This document shows, in pieces, positions 30,973-42,319 of a stretch of 64,000 bases of DNA (positions within the stretch are counted from its first letter, which is position 1; each line of letters starts with the position of its first letter). The DNA lies in contig NKYR01000051.1 in NCBI GenBank assembly GCA_003184365.1, positions 62,001-126,000 of the forward strand, read 5' to 3'. Both the position numbers and the translations under genes were made by a program. The stretch is from Evernia prunastri. Lineage: Eukaryota > Ascomycota > Lecanoromycetes > Lecanorales > Parmeliaceae. Below the pieces are notes generated by a model. It had not been told where the DNA came from. It searched no databases and was given only the letters and a program-made list of their open reading frames with translations.

Positions 30973-31989
30973 CTAGAGACGAGACTTCCTTTGACGGACT
31001 TTCCTCTTACCTGGACGACGTCTACTTCTCGTAGCTGTCTTTGTGCCGGTCTCGCGGTATGATACGATATCTCTCGGTCGTAACTTCCACGGTAACGTGC
31101 GCTGATTCAGCGGAGCCGGCGAATTCCCAGTTTTCGGTCCGTCTATTATCTTGGTCTTGGAAACATTCAACTTGCTCTTTCCCACGCCTTGCGTGTTCGC
31201 GGTGATAGGTACGGTTTCTTGATTGCGGTGAGCCGTTGGTGTTTCCCTTCGCTGCCGTTTTTGACGGCTGCGTTGATCTACGCTCTCGTCCTCGTGTTCC
31301 TCAGCTTCGGTACGTGTACGCTTTTGGCCCCTTGTAAGAGTGGGAGGATGGTCGGCACCGTGCTCAGGTGGGGGGTGTAACGGCTTTTGCGTTGGACCCG
31401 CATGGGGTTGTGCGCTGATCTCAAGCAGCTCATCACTAATAGCAGTGGTTGCCTTCAAGTATTGGTTGACTTCCGGATGGCTACTGTTCGAGAGCGGTGG
31501 AGACAGCGATTGCAGCGGGCTTAAAAGCATTGCTCGGGCATATCCCTCTTCTGCTTCTCCCTTCTGCTCCTGCTTCTTCCTTTTGCCCATCTCCTTCATA
31601 AGTCTCCAGCCCTCATCTTGCCACTAGTCAGATATCAGCGACCAGTATTCTGGGTCTCCTTCAAGAACTCTGTCCCGTTCTGCCTCCTTTCTAAGTATGA
31701 CCCGTCCCGCATGGAATTGTTTGAGACCTTTAGCCACCCTCGGGGCCCAGTCTTTCCTTTTCTTGAGGATTTCTTCGTGCGTGTATGTTGGAGGCGGAGG
31801 CGTTCGTTCTCCTTCTGGTGTCCGTCTTTCTGGGGTGACGGAGTACTGCCGGTAGTAGTCATCACGAGGGTGGGGGTTCTTTTCAAGTGCTGCGTTGACC
31901 AGATGAAGCTGGACGATTGAGGGCATACCAGTTCTTGCCTCTTCGTTGCTGCATGGCATCGAAACAGGGACGTAGTTGAGATCATCCAT
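30973..31989 (-). pseudogene. Disordered basic protein, partner gene copy 2, one in-frame stop
   Basis: The frame runs from ATG 31989 to the stop at 30973 and is interrupted once, by TAG at 31624-31626, with both halves in the same phase. The blocks of copy 1 recur in order: QLHLVNAALEKNPHPR, SVTPERRTPEGERTP, DPEYW, then after the stop EEGYARAMLLSPLQS, a KR-rich middle, and the end block LPWKLRPRDIVSYRETGT with a basic tail. Copy 1 reads through at the matching point (NPEYWESQIAHWK). No intron signals remove the stop. Either this copy now makes a 121-aa N-terminal protein that keeps the TP-site cluster, or it is a recent pseudogene. A CAG-to-TAG change would explain it. Confidence 0.7.
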
Positions 31990-32641
31990 CGGAACTTACA
32001 TGGTTGCGTGTTTGTGCAATAGGAAAGTAGCGCTTTGGCGATAGATGTTGATCAGTAAAAACACTCCGAGCTAGCCAGAAGCGCAATTACCATCCAATTC
32101 TTGGCGGACCTGGAGGATTGAACTTCTTCCGCTCTTACGGACATACACAATCAGAGTAGCCAGAAATTAATCCGTTACTCTTAATCAATCTCAAAGCTTC
32201 TATCTTATCTGATTTTCCGAAAAGCGATCGGAGGTATCGTGAAGCGTATCTGAGCCACGTATGTAGCAAACTTCGCGTCAATGAAAGAGATGGCTCTTCT
32301 CCAAGTATCAATGAGACGATTACTTCTATCATTAAACTACTAAGACGACGCTGAGTTGACCGCTATAAATATAAAAGACATCATGCTCGACTGCTCAATC
32401 GGATCGGTCTTGGCTCTCTCCATTCGTGCAGCATCAGCCCTGGCAAGGTCAGCCCGATCACCATGAGCCCAGTACCGGAACGGGTCTAATTTTGATTGGA
32501 TCGTGAGGTGAGAAGGTAAATGCGTCCGGTCCCTCACAACCCTCCCTTGTGTATCCTTTCCTACTTTCAACTCTTCTCAACTTCCCACTCTCCTTTACCC
32601 CAGAGTTTTCTCCCTTGCTTTCTACCTATCGTTTCCTAATC
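31990..32641. promoter_or_regulatory. Shared divergent promoter region, copy 2
   Basis: 652 bp between the starts of the minus gene at 31989 and the plus gene at 32642, close in length to the 636 bp of copy 1. A CT-rich leader (about 32540-32640) precedes the plus ATG. I could not align it by eye to the copy 1 promoter. Confidence 0.4.
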
Positions 32642-34875
32642 ATGCCGCCTTTAGACCCCGACTCCATCCTCGTACTCGTGGATCCGAAAGGTGATGATGC
32701 ACAAGCCGCATTCCACTTCTGGCAGAACGCGAAACACCGCCGATTTGGACGAGCCAAAGATGCACCGACCGAAGACGATGACGATACCTCAAGTGACATG
32801 TATCTAGGCTCACAAGATTTTGACCCCGACGCTTCTGTACCTGTCCATCTTCGCTTGAGCTTCGACATGAGTCCAAAAGACCCGTCTAAGGGCTTTGTCT
32901 TTGGAAGTGATTCAGAGACTTGCGATATCCTCCTCGCTGAGAACAAAGACAGCGTTATCAGCGGCAACCACTTTTCCATAAACGTAGACTGGCAGACTGG
33001 AAATCCTCTTATCACATGCTTGACCCCGACGGAGGGCAGCACAGGTATCCGTATCTTGACATGCACCAGTTGGACACTCTACCTTCACAGGGAGTGGAAA
33101 GTGCTCGATCCTGGAAGATTCACCACCGTCAAGATCTATGACGAAATGCAATTCGTGGTCTACAATCTTAACCGGAAAAACCGGGAGGCCGCGTACAGCA
33201 AAAACCTCCAAAGATACTTGAAAAAATGTCAGGATGCTGTCCCTGCACTGACCAACCTGAGACTTTTCGATCCAGAGCCTACGCCGCTGTTGGTCAACCG
33301 TGGCCGAGGTTTGACCGGGATGGAATACTTCACCACAAGCACCAAAGTCTTGGAGAAAGTTGTACTCTGCGAGGCCAAGAGCCATCAGAACTGGACCGAA
33401 GACTCTCCAAGCTTCGTGGTCAAACGTTTCAGAAGTGTAAAGTATACTTGGCCGCCCCATGCGACCACTGTATTACGCAAGCTGGGCGGTTTGCGACATG
33501 TGAGTCCTTCTGTGAGATATTGCACACACCTTACTTGGCCGCTAATATAGCGCAGCGACACATTATCGTACCAGAAGTTATAATCACGGACGGTACAGAA
33601 TATATGCCTGTCTACCTCCCCGAACCCCCGGAAACCCTCGCAGAAAGACACACGAGAGAACCTCTTATGGAGATTGATGTAGCTGAAGTGCTCGCTCAGG
33701 TTTTCGAGGGTTTGAAATTCCTACATGCGAATGATATTGTCCATGGCGGTCTTTACCCAGGCAATATAAGAATCAAGCATTCCGGTAGCTGGTCGATCAG
33801 ATTATCAGACATCGGGATCCACCCGTTTGCGGATTTGGAGGATTCGAAAGAGCGAGCTTTGTACGCATCCCAAGCCCAACAAGGCCAAAGAGAACCAGTG
33901 ATGGACACATGGTCAGCAGGTGTAGTTGGTCTCAAGTTACTCTCCCCGAATGGACTACCGCTCCGTTCAACGCACTACGGGAAAGCACAATCTTTCTCGA
34001 AACACAAACAATCAGATTGGACGAGAGTGGTAGCCAGAGAAGCCAACTCTTTCTACGCGAGTGTAACGCCCGGTGCAAAGGGCAAGAAAGATGCTGCCCT
34101 TTTCCTAACGCGGGTGCTCAGGTATGAGTTCGAAAAGCGGCTTACAGCGGAAGAGTGCCTGCAAGACAAATGGATCAAATGCTGGCAGCTGCCGCTTTCG
34201 TACAATCGTGCTGATTCTCAGGACCCTAGTTCACCCTTCTTTTACGACCCAAACGGTCCCCTCGATCTTTTGAGTGAAGAAAAACTTTTGCATGAAGAAG
34301 CGGAACATCGAGAAGAAAGTGGTGAAGAAACGGAGACTGAAAAGCCACGGACTAGTACACTGAAAGGCAAGCAGCGACAGATTTGGCGCCCCACAAGCGT
34401 CGCATCTTCCAGCAGGCCAGATTGGCATCGGTCCGCTGTCCCTCAAAGCCTTGGCTATTCCGAGGGCTCTCCCACAGGATCCCGCCACACCAGCGTCGAA
34501 CCAACAGACAGCGTCAGCAGGCAGGCCTCCGTCGCCCCTCTTTCCACAGCGAATCATGAGGAGCACGTCAAGAGGTTCGAAGACCCGAGTGCAGGGCCCA
34601 GCTCAACCATGCCACCTAATCGCGTTTCCGACTGGTCGGCATACGATTCTTTCTGGTCAAGCAGGCAAGGTGAAATGAACCGGCCGGCAACATACCCACG
34701 CCCGAATCTCGATGCGTATATGGGGTTCGCCCATTGCGGATCGAACACATCAAGTCAGGTGTCTGACGAGCGAGTGTATGCCGCTGTCGATGCTCGTCCT
34801 GAAAATACAGGCACGCAGGAAGAGCAGCCTACTGTAAGGATGAAGGACGCTTTCCCCTCTATTCTTGACATGTGA
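32642..34875 (+). CDS. FHA-like domain plus pseudokinase, copy 2 (725 aa)
   Basis: Exons 32642-33499 and 33556-34875, with a 56-bp intron (GTGAGT ... CGCAG) at the same codon position as in copy 1 (after a His, phase 0). A non-ATG extension upstream (from 32549) is not needed. The degenerate FHA domain has GFVFGSD, CDILLAE and VISGNHFSI. The kinase fold has FVVKRFRS, LKFLHANDIVHGGLYPGN (H349 and N356), LSDIGIHPF, VMDTWSAGVVGLKLL and LTAEECLQDKWI. The HRD catalytic Asp is lost (HGG) while the Mg-site Asn and a DIG remain, so the damage differs from copy 1. The tail has SRHTSVEPTDSVSRQASV and GEETETEKP. It is likely a signalling scaffold that reads phospho-Thr. Confidence 0.82.
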
Positions 34876-35331
34876 TTCAATGAACGCTCTCTCCCTCCAT
34901 AGCTCCACAGAGTAAGAGAACATCAGCTGTTATCGGCATCTCAACCGTACAACAGCGATGTGAGAATATCGAGTAGAGCATATAGCAATCATTTCTCCAG
35001 GAATATCGTTTTCAAACAAAGTGAAATCCTCGCCGTGACTCAAACTTAAACCACGGCAAAACATCCGAAAAGGCTCTATCCTATCAGCACCGTAAATTCC
35101 TCTTCCCCGGCCAACGGGTCCTCCCCCCCCTCTCTACCCCCAGCCTAGACTTTAGCAACCTGCGCACGCTTAAAGTCATAAAAAAATTCTAAAGCGAAAC
35201 AGAGCGTTGGAAACACGAAACCACTTCCATAAACATGTAACATGCCCAGAAGCATATATGGAAGAAACAGAAAGTCAAGCAGAGAAGAAGTGGAAGGGGG
35301 CCTGCGTGCGAGGAAACCAGACACGCCGACG
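34876..35331. other. Intergenic region, convergent 3' ends
   Basis: No gene seen between the pseudokinase copy 2 and the GH5 gene; both end here. Confidence 0.45.
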
Positions 35332-35475
35332 CTAGTAGCCAGCGCAAGGGTCCGAATTGACCGCATCGTCCAGATTCGTCGGAATAGCATGCGCCGCCAC
35401 CGCCGCTGCTCGACACCAATCAGCCTCGTTTATATCCCCAACCCCCCACCGCAGCGCCAAAACGGGGGTCAAAAC

Positions 35476-35506
<31 letters not shown>

Positions 35507-36841
35507 AAGGGAACCCACCCTGATACGACCACCGCCAATCGTCCAAATCCGCCTTCCAGCTCCAAAAGAGCCAGCCCTCCTGCTTCTCGTACGCGATGAT
35601 CTGCGCCGCGAACCACCGCGCGTACCAGGCGACGTGGTCCCCCGGCGGCGCGAAGAGCGGACTGCTCGACTGCACGTCGTCCGCGACGCTGAGGCTGAAC
35701 TCGCCGACGACGGTGGGCGCGTTGCCGCCGCGGTCGTCGTGGCAGGATAGGTTCAGGTAGGCGGATGGGGTCTGGCCCGGGCCGGGGACGTTGATGTCGT
35801 TGTCGTTGGTGTATTTCAGGTAGCGGTGGTCGTCGTAGGCGGCGAAGACTTGGTCGGTGAGGTATTGCTGCGGGGGGCCGGAGCCCCATTTTTCGTTCTG
35901 GGTGAGGGGGTGGGTTGACCGTCAGTGATGTGTGTGGTGTTGAGTGAGAAGGGAAGAGAAGAGAAGGGAAGGGAAGGGCTCGTACCATCATTTCGATGTG
36001 TAGACGGTTGCTGGCAGGGATGTTGAGGGCGGATTCTGCGGCACGTATGCGTGACCACGCGGTCGGGTAGTAGGTTTGTCGCATGGAATCCGTGTCGCTG
36101 TTGGTGCCCTGCTCGGGCTCGTTGAGTATCTGCAGCATGCCGACGTTCCTGTAGTTGCTGTTCGTGTGGGTGAGGTTCGTCATCCACTCGAGGAATTCGT
36201 ATGCGCGCTCATATTGGTAGTCTACGTAGAAGCCTGGTGGCGGAGCGTCCTGGAAAAGTGGTTCAATGATTAGCTGTCTCCACCTCTCTTCCGGTCCAGA
36301 AACATACCTGTCCGGTATCCGAATTACCGGCCACCTGCGCTCCGGGCGCACCGTGCAAATCAATAATGATGTAGAGTCCGGCATCACTCGCCCATCCACA
36401 GATCTGTTCCAGGTACTGCAGCCCGCCTTGCGGAAAGTGTTCGCTGTCAGAGTAGACCAGATCTTCACGGATCCAGTAACCCACCGGGATGCGAATGGCG
36501 TTGAGGCCGTACGACTGCATTTGGGTTATGTCGTCCTGCGTGGTCCACGTGCTCCAGTGTTTCGCCCAAGCCGTGTTGGCCGCAGCCTGCCCGAGCATAC
36601 TCACGCAGTCAAACTCGGATTGGGTGTTGCCGCAGCCCATGGCACTCCACTCACTTCCCGCCATCCAGGGCTCGAAGATGAACTGAGAACCGAGGTTGAC
36701 TCCGCGGATTTTCGATGTGCCGGGGAAAGCAGGAGCTTGGCGCGGAAGGTTGCCATGAGCCAGCGGACTGTTGTCGCTTGAGGGCATCCATGCAGCCGAG
36801 AGGCCAGCATAAGCTGTGACAGCAATAATGCAGGACTTCAT
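35332..36841 (-). CDS. GH5 beta-glucanase, secreted, four exons, 416 aa
   Basis: Exons on minus: 36841-36308, 36249-35986, 35897-35519 and 35405-35332; introns of 58, 88 and 113 bp. A signal peptide starts at 36841 (MKSCIIAVTAYAGLSAAW); an in-frame ATG at 36895 would mask it. The GH5 landmarks are GVNLGSQF, NAIRIPVGYW, IIIDLHGAPG, ILNEPEQG with the acid/base Glu near residue 222, and VVGEFSLS with the nucleophile Glu near residue 332; WSWKADLDDWRWSYQ follows. This is the glucan exo-1,3/endo-1,6-beta-glucosidase group that hydrolyses fungal or plant wall glucans outside the cell. Intron 3 contains a (CTT)11 run and two in-frame acceptors; I chose the distal GAGCAG because it gives SYQAAVAAHAIP. 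Confidence 0.9.
35477..35509. repeat. (AAG)11 microsatellite inside a GH5 intron
   Basis: Eleven AAG triplets on plus, read as CTT on the coding strand, lie in intron 3 and form a pyrimidine tract directly before a TAG acceptor at 35475-35477. Confidence 0.9.
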
Positions 36842-39800
36842 CGTCGCTAGGCAAACAGTAGACGCAGGTGGAATATTACAGGTACCTCTTTTCACTAAGT
36901 ACCTGAGAAATAAACTCCCTTTTTAGAGAACGCAAGTACAGGAGAGAACAAAGGTGAAGGCAAGGTAGAGAGTACATAGGGTACAGGTAAAGAGCACCTT
37001 TAAATTCGGATAGAACCCCTTTTCCATGCAGATAATGAGGTGAGCGCAGCCATTTCGGACGGCTGGGGATATCCTTCAATGAGGCCCAGTTTGCCTCATT
37101 CGGCATCTTGCAGCCCTCGTTCTTACGGAGGATGCAGTCAGCAATGGCTAAGCCCCAGAAATTTTGTCGTCTCCACGCCTCGTCAATCCTTTGTCATGAC
37201 TCGCGTGCATTGTCGTCTAAGGCTCTGCGGCACGGGCAGATGGCATCTTACACGGCTTGAGGCCTACGCGAGAGAACCCGATCTGCCGATTGACGCCCAG
37301 GTTCGGCTTGTCCTAGTGTAAAATTGGATTACCATGTGATCAAATCAACGCGTGCCCTCTTGGAGCCTTCTTCGTCCTAATTTTACCTCGGGGTGACAGG
37401 AATACGGATACGTACCGACGGCCAGTTCAGCGGTATAAGGATCAAATGACTGTCGTATGATGACAGAAGGTCCGACGTCACAAATAACAGCGCTGATCAT
37501 AGGTGTTATCGCTGTAATTGTTCATGACATAGTATACGAGACTACTTAGCGAGTAATCACATTAATAAATTTCCTCGTTCTTGCATCGGCAGATCTGAAA
37601 AGATTATCCTAAATCAGATTTGCTCATTTGGCGCCTCTTGCTGCTTATCGTGGGGCTGAGTTAAGATGTTTACCCGGCTACCTACATGAGCAAGAAATTT
37701 GCCGGGTGAGTAACTGAGTCAAGAAATTCATCGAATACTCGATATGGCGACGAACAAAAATCGTATAACAACGCGCAGACGACACCGCTGTGACTGCGCA
37801 TCATTGTCGTTCTCCGACAAGGAGGAAGAAAACGGAATAAGGATGTCCTTTATGCATCATGAAGGTGATAAAACCTTTTCGACTGTCCCCAAACGGTATC
37901 GGGTCATCCACATTAGATACTTCAGGCAAACATTCTTCGGAACCTTTCGGCCGGAACACACTTCATCGAGCTGGCCAGTAGCTACATCAATCGAACCGGA
38001 ATGAACAAAGATATAAACAAGGACAAGGATGAAGGTATCAGGAGGGCACTGGACTCGTTCAGCTCTTCTGCTGCTTCGGGGTGTATGATGAGGCCAGATT
38101 ATCGCTACTCATTCCACGGTAGCGAGCGACAAGATAGTAGCATTTCGGTTTAGTGGGTGGGGTCTGAGAAGGGACACACCGCGGTTAGCGGCTTTGCAGT
38201 AAGTTCAGCACGGGGTTGTTGTTTGCGGTATGGCGATCGAGGCTTGTAGTATCGAGTAATGATAGGCATGGAAGACACCGGTAGACGTGTCATGGTCAAA
38301 GGTTGCATCGCAGCTCTAGGCTCTGTCTAGGCTCTATTCATACTGATATTCGAGCATTTCCCAGTTGGAAAAAGTTTAAATTCATGGACTGCCCAAACCG
38401 TACAACTGAGGGTCGTGGAGATTGTTACTTTGCTTCATGCTTCCGAGTGTAGACACTGGATGGCGAATGTGTCCCTTTCTTGGCGCCTCAATCCATAGAG
38501 AACTGGGGTTGCTCAGAGCTTCTCGATGGAATTTTGACACAGGGCTTTCAGAGCCAAGGAAGAGTCCCTATCTGAGCGATCAGAGGATGGGGCTGGCTGT
38601 CATTGTCCCTAAGGGTAGAGCGAAGCTCAACCCATGCCTGATGATGGGTGACGGTCAAGAACCCTCTGCTCAAACACTGGGCCCTCACGTCGAAGTCTCG
38701 AAGGTTTCCACAGGAAAATCGAATAAAGCGTTTCAATGAGCAACCCGCGGTGAGGCCGACTACTTCTACCATGTAGTTCACGGATGCCTGATTGTCACAA
38801 TTGCTGAATGCGTCGAATCCCTTTCCGCCTGAGGCTCTGAGCGGCAAAGCACGAAGACGAGTAGCCCAAATACCGTGATCTCTCCACAGCACCCATCGAG
38901 ACAGTTTTAGAGCTCCTCAATCGAAAAGAAAGTGGATACCTGTCCGAAAATGTTCTGGAAAATGACAACGCACGATAACATCGGAGACCCCAATATCTCG
39001 TAGGACACAAGAGAACTAAGCGAGAACGATAGAAACAAAATGAGAACAATGGGTCTCGGACATGCTCACGCAAGCACATCTGAAGGAACGACCTGCATGA
39101 ATTTATTGCCTTCAGGAATTCGTCCCAAACGATTTTGTTGCAGCTTTTAAAGCGCCATCGAGACCTATTGCGAATAGTACGCAGTATCCACCGTAGAGAA
39201 TCTCTTCGTTTGCTGCGGGTACTGGCGTGTCAGATTCAAAGATTCTGTGATCGGGTCGACTATAGTTCAATGTGTATAATGACCCGCTCGCAACTGCGAT
39301 AAGTGCAGAGACCAGACGTAAAAAGCGGCGAATGAAGAAAACGGGAGCGTAAAGGCCATCAAACACAAAATAAGCAAGGACTGACGGAAAACGTGTGGTT
39401 GAAGCTAGGGAGCACGGGAAGGTCTCTGGACTGCTGGTTAACTGGCGAGGGTATTCGCAACTTTGTGCCAAAGGTATGACGTTGCATTGCGCTACCTACT
39501 CTCATGATCATGAGTGGATGTAAAGGGTCATTTATATTTGCGGTCAGGGTTCGATAACGCGGCTGACAAGACTTGCATGAAAAGCTTATCGGTGCTGCAA
39601 GCAATCGTGCTAGAGTAGACACGTAGCTTGCTTATCAACCTTGTGCGTTTTATCCGTCAGAGATATCCGCTAATTTCGGTTGGTGAAAATGCATCTCGTG
39701 GTTGGTACGAGGCGTTCGGATATGTTCGAAGACCGCTCCTGTGGAAGCAGCTCACGAACATTAAGTATCTTCTTCTAGGGACCATAAACCTAAAGCCGAG

Positions 39801-40559
39801 TAGACTTTCGGGAGGGTAGGTTCGAGGTGTGTGAGCCTTAAGTCAAGCGGTCTGGACCAGGAGAGATTCCACTTTTCTACTCGTTTCCTTACCAGGAGGC
39901 AAACGTATTGGCCAGAGTTGTTGAAGGGATAAAGTTGATGATCAGGCACGTGATGCAGCATGCTCAAAGGCATTCATGCATGAGCAAGCTGGTATGGTGA
40001 TAGGTAGTGCAAATGCCCTGTGGCTTCTAGTTCCATGCTCGTGAAGCATGGTGGGGGGGAGGAGGAGAGAGACAATGAGCATAGGAAAGTTTTTCTTCTT
40101 TTCTTCAGCATGGACCTTTTGCCCATGATAGGAATTGCGGAACGAAGATTCTCGAAGCTGTAGGGACTCGGGAGGAAGGACTAGGGGAGGCCTTGAGTAA
40201 GGCTGACTCATGACTTTGCTGTTCAATTTCTTTAGATTCGTGTCGCATGACGCCTCAGACTGTTGTCGTTTTTTACTGCCCCACATACGCTAAAGTTACT
40301 AAATACCCTGCATTACGGTCGTTCATTTCTACATTTCACGCAATTTTATTCTTGCGTGATTTCGTGTATATATTTCCTCATCCTCCCCCCCTCGCTCTCT
40401 TCTTTTAGAAGCCTTCCAATGATATCACTACCCACTGTTGGTAATTAGCCGTCGTCGACCTTCAAATACCTTCATCAATCATTCATTGCCAATCCCTCCT
40501 CCGATACCTATCCTGACAAGGTACTTGAAAGCCATTCCCCTACTCCATACTCCTTCCTC
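36842..40559. other. Long gap; one doubtful membrane-protein ORF
   Basis: No supported gene over 3.7 kb. The best candidate is the minus ORF 39112-39471, which has FPSVLAYFVFDGLYAPVFF, a second hydrophobic block and ILYGGYCVLFAIG, and may be an exon of a multi-pass membrane protein or its relic; its start and splice sites are not evident. ORFs 37744-38004 and 38422-38739 lack motifs. A CT-rich stretch from 40385 to 40560 leads into the sulfatase start. Confidence 0.35.
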
Positions 40560-42319
40560 ATGTACAACATTCATAGTCCACCACTGTCCGCTGCTTCCTC
40601 CATTTCCTCCCCACCACCAGAGTGTGCCGAGGGGAGAAAGCCCAATATCCTTTTCATTCTTGCTGATCAAGTCTCCGCTCCGCTCCTCCGCATCCACAAT
40701 GACAAGTCTCCCATCAAGACTCCAAACATTGACGCCTTAGCAGCCAAATCTGCCGTCTTTTCCTCCGCCTACTGCGCCTCCCCACTATGTGCTCCCTCTC
40801 GCTCCTCTCTGGTGACCGGACAACTCCCTTCCCAGATCGGTGCCTGGGACAATGCCTCCCCATTGGGCTGCGACGCTCCAACATACGCCCATTACCTGCG
40901 AAGGGAGGGATACGAGACTGTGTTGGCGGGGAAGATGCACTTCATCGGTGAACAGCTACACGGCTACGAAGAGCGTCTGACAAGCGATATATACCCTGGG
41001 GATTTTGGATGGTACGTTCAATGCACATAGACGGGAAGAAAGGATAAAGGCAGGCGAGCGGGTCGATCGGGCTCGATTCTCGAACATCGACACCTGTACA
41101 AAATTTCGGCTTTCTCGTCATGACATTTGCTAACCGTCTCCAGGGCCGTCAATTGGGATGACCCTGATCGTCGACTCGAGTGGTACCATAACGAATCTTC
41201 CATACTGCAAGCTGGCTCTTGCATCCGCTCGAACCAGCTCGACTTCGACGAGGAGGTCATGTTCAAATCCACCCGGTACTTGTACTCCGCTGCTCGCCGT
41301 CCATCGGACTCGCGTCCGTTCTGCCTGACCGTTTCGCTCACGCATCCGCATGATCCTTATACCATTCACAGAGAATACTGGGATCGGTACGAGGGTGAGG
41401 ATATTCCACTTCCTTCCGTCACAATCCCTGAGGGAGAACAGGACCCTCATAGTCAGCGCTTGTTGAATGTGTGTGGGTTGAAGGACGCGGATCTTCCAGA
41501 TGAAGCTATTGCTCGTGCTCGACGAGCGTACTTCGGCGCAATGAGCTACGTGGATGACAATGTGGGAAAGCTGCTGAAGGTCTTGGAAGATTGTGGGATG
41601 GACGAAGACACAATCGTCGTTTTCTCGTCTGATCACGGGGATATGTTGGGCGAACGTGGGCTTTGGTACGTGGACGATCCTTCATCGATATTCTCACCTT
41701 CATCGATGTCATGTTCCGTACAGAGTGCCGATGACCCTGGAGCTGACAGTGATCTAGGTACAAGATGTCCTGGTTTGAAGCCTCTGCTCGTGTCCCTCTT
41801 CTGATCTCATACCCGAAACGCTTTGCACCACAGACCATCACACGTAATGTCTCCGCTTTGGACATCCTTCCGACTCTCGTGGACCTTGTGAACGGATCTC
41901 TGGACAAACGCCTCCCCATCGACGGCGATTCCCTAGTACCGTACCTTCACGGCTTCAACGGAACGGATGGACATGACAGCGTCTATGGAGAGTACGCGGG
42001 CGAGGGCACAATCGCTCCACTCATGATGATCCGCCGTGGGCCCTGGAAATTCGTCACTTGCCCCGTGGATCCACCCCAATTATTCAACCTCCTTGAAGAC
42101 CCCAAAGAGCTTCAAAACCTCGCCACAAGCGTCGATCCAGGCGTGCGGGAAGTCCTCGAGGCCTTCACTAAAGAGGCTCACGCGCGTTGGGATTTCGATC
42201 GCATCCATGCGGACGTGCTCAAAAGCCAACGTAATAGGCGTCTGTGCTGGGATGCACTTAGGCAGGGTCGCTTTCAAAGTTGGGACTATCAGCCGCATGA
42301 AAATGCGGGGTCACAGTAA
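40560..42319 (+). CDS. Choline sulfatase, 511 aa, three exons
   Basis: Exons 40560-41011, 41144-41665 and 41758-42319; both introns (132 and 92 bp) start GTACGT after TG of a Trp codon and end CCAG and CTAG. The sulfatase signature is complete: PNILFILADQ with a metal-binding Asp, CASPLCAPSRSSL with the C-A-P-S-R core (C77), which must be oxidised to formylglycine, then GKMHFIGEQLHGY, LTVSLTHPHDPY and SSDHGDMLGERGLWYK. The C-terminal part has DSVYGEYAGEG, RRGPWKFV and a choline-sulfatase-type ending CWDALRQGRFQSWDYQP. It hydrolyses choline-O-sulfate to choline and sulfate, supplying sulfur and a betaine precursor. There is no signal peptide, so cytosolic. Fungal copies are often induced by sulfur limitation; no such site was verified here. 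Confidence 0.93.

Noticed and set aside
35332..36468. Long unspliced minus ORF of 378 codons
   Set aside because: It shares exon 2 of the GH5 gene but reads through introns 1-3, including an Arg-rich out-of-frame stretch and a poly-Phe from the microsatellite. The spliced model restores the GH5 motifs.
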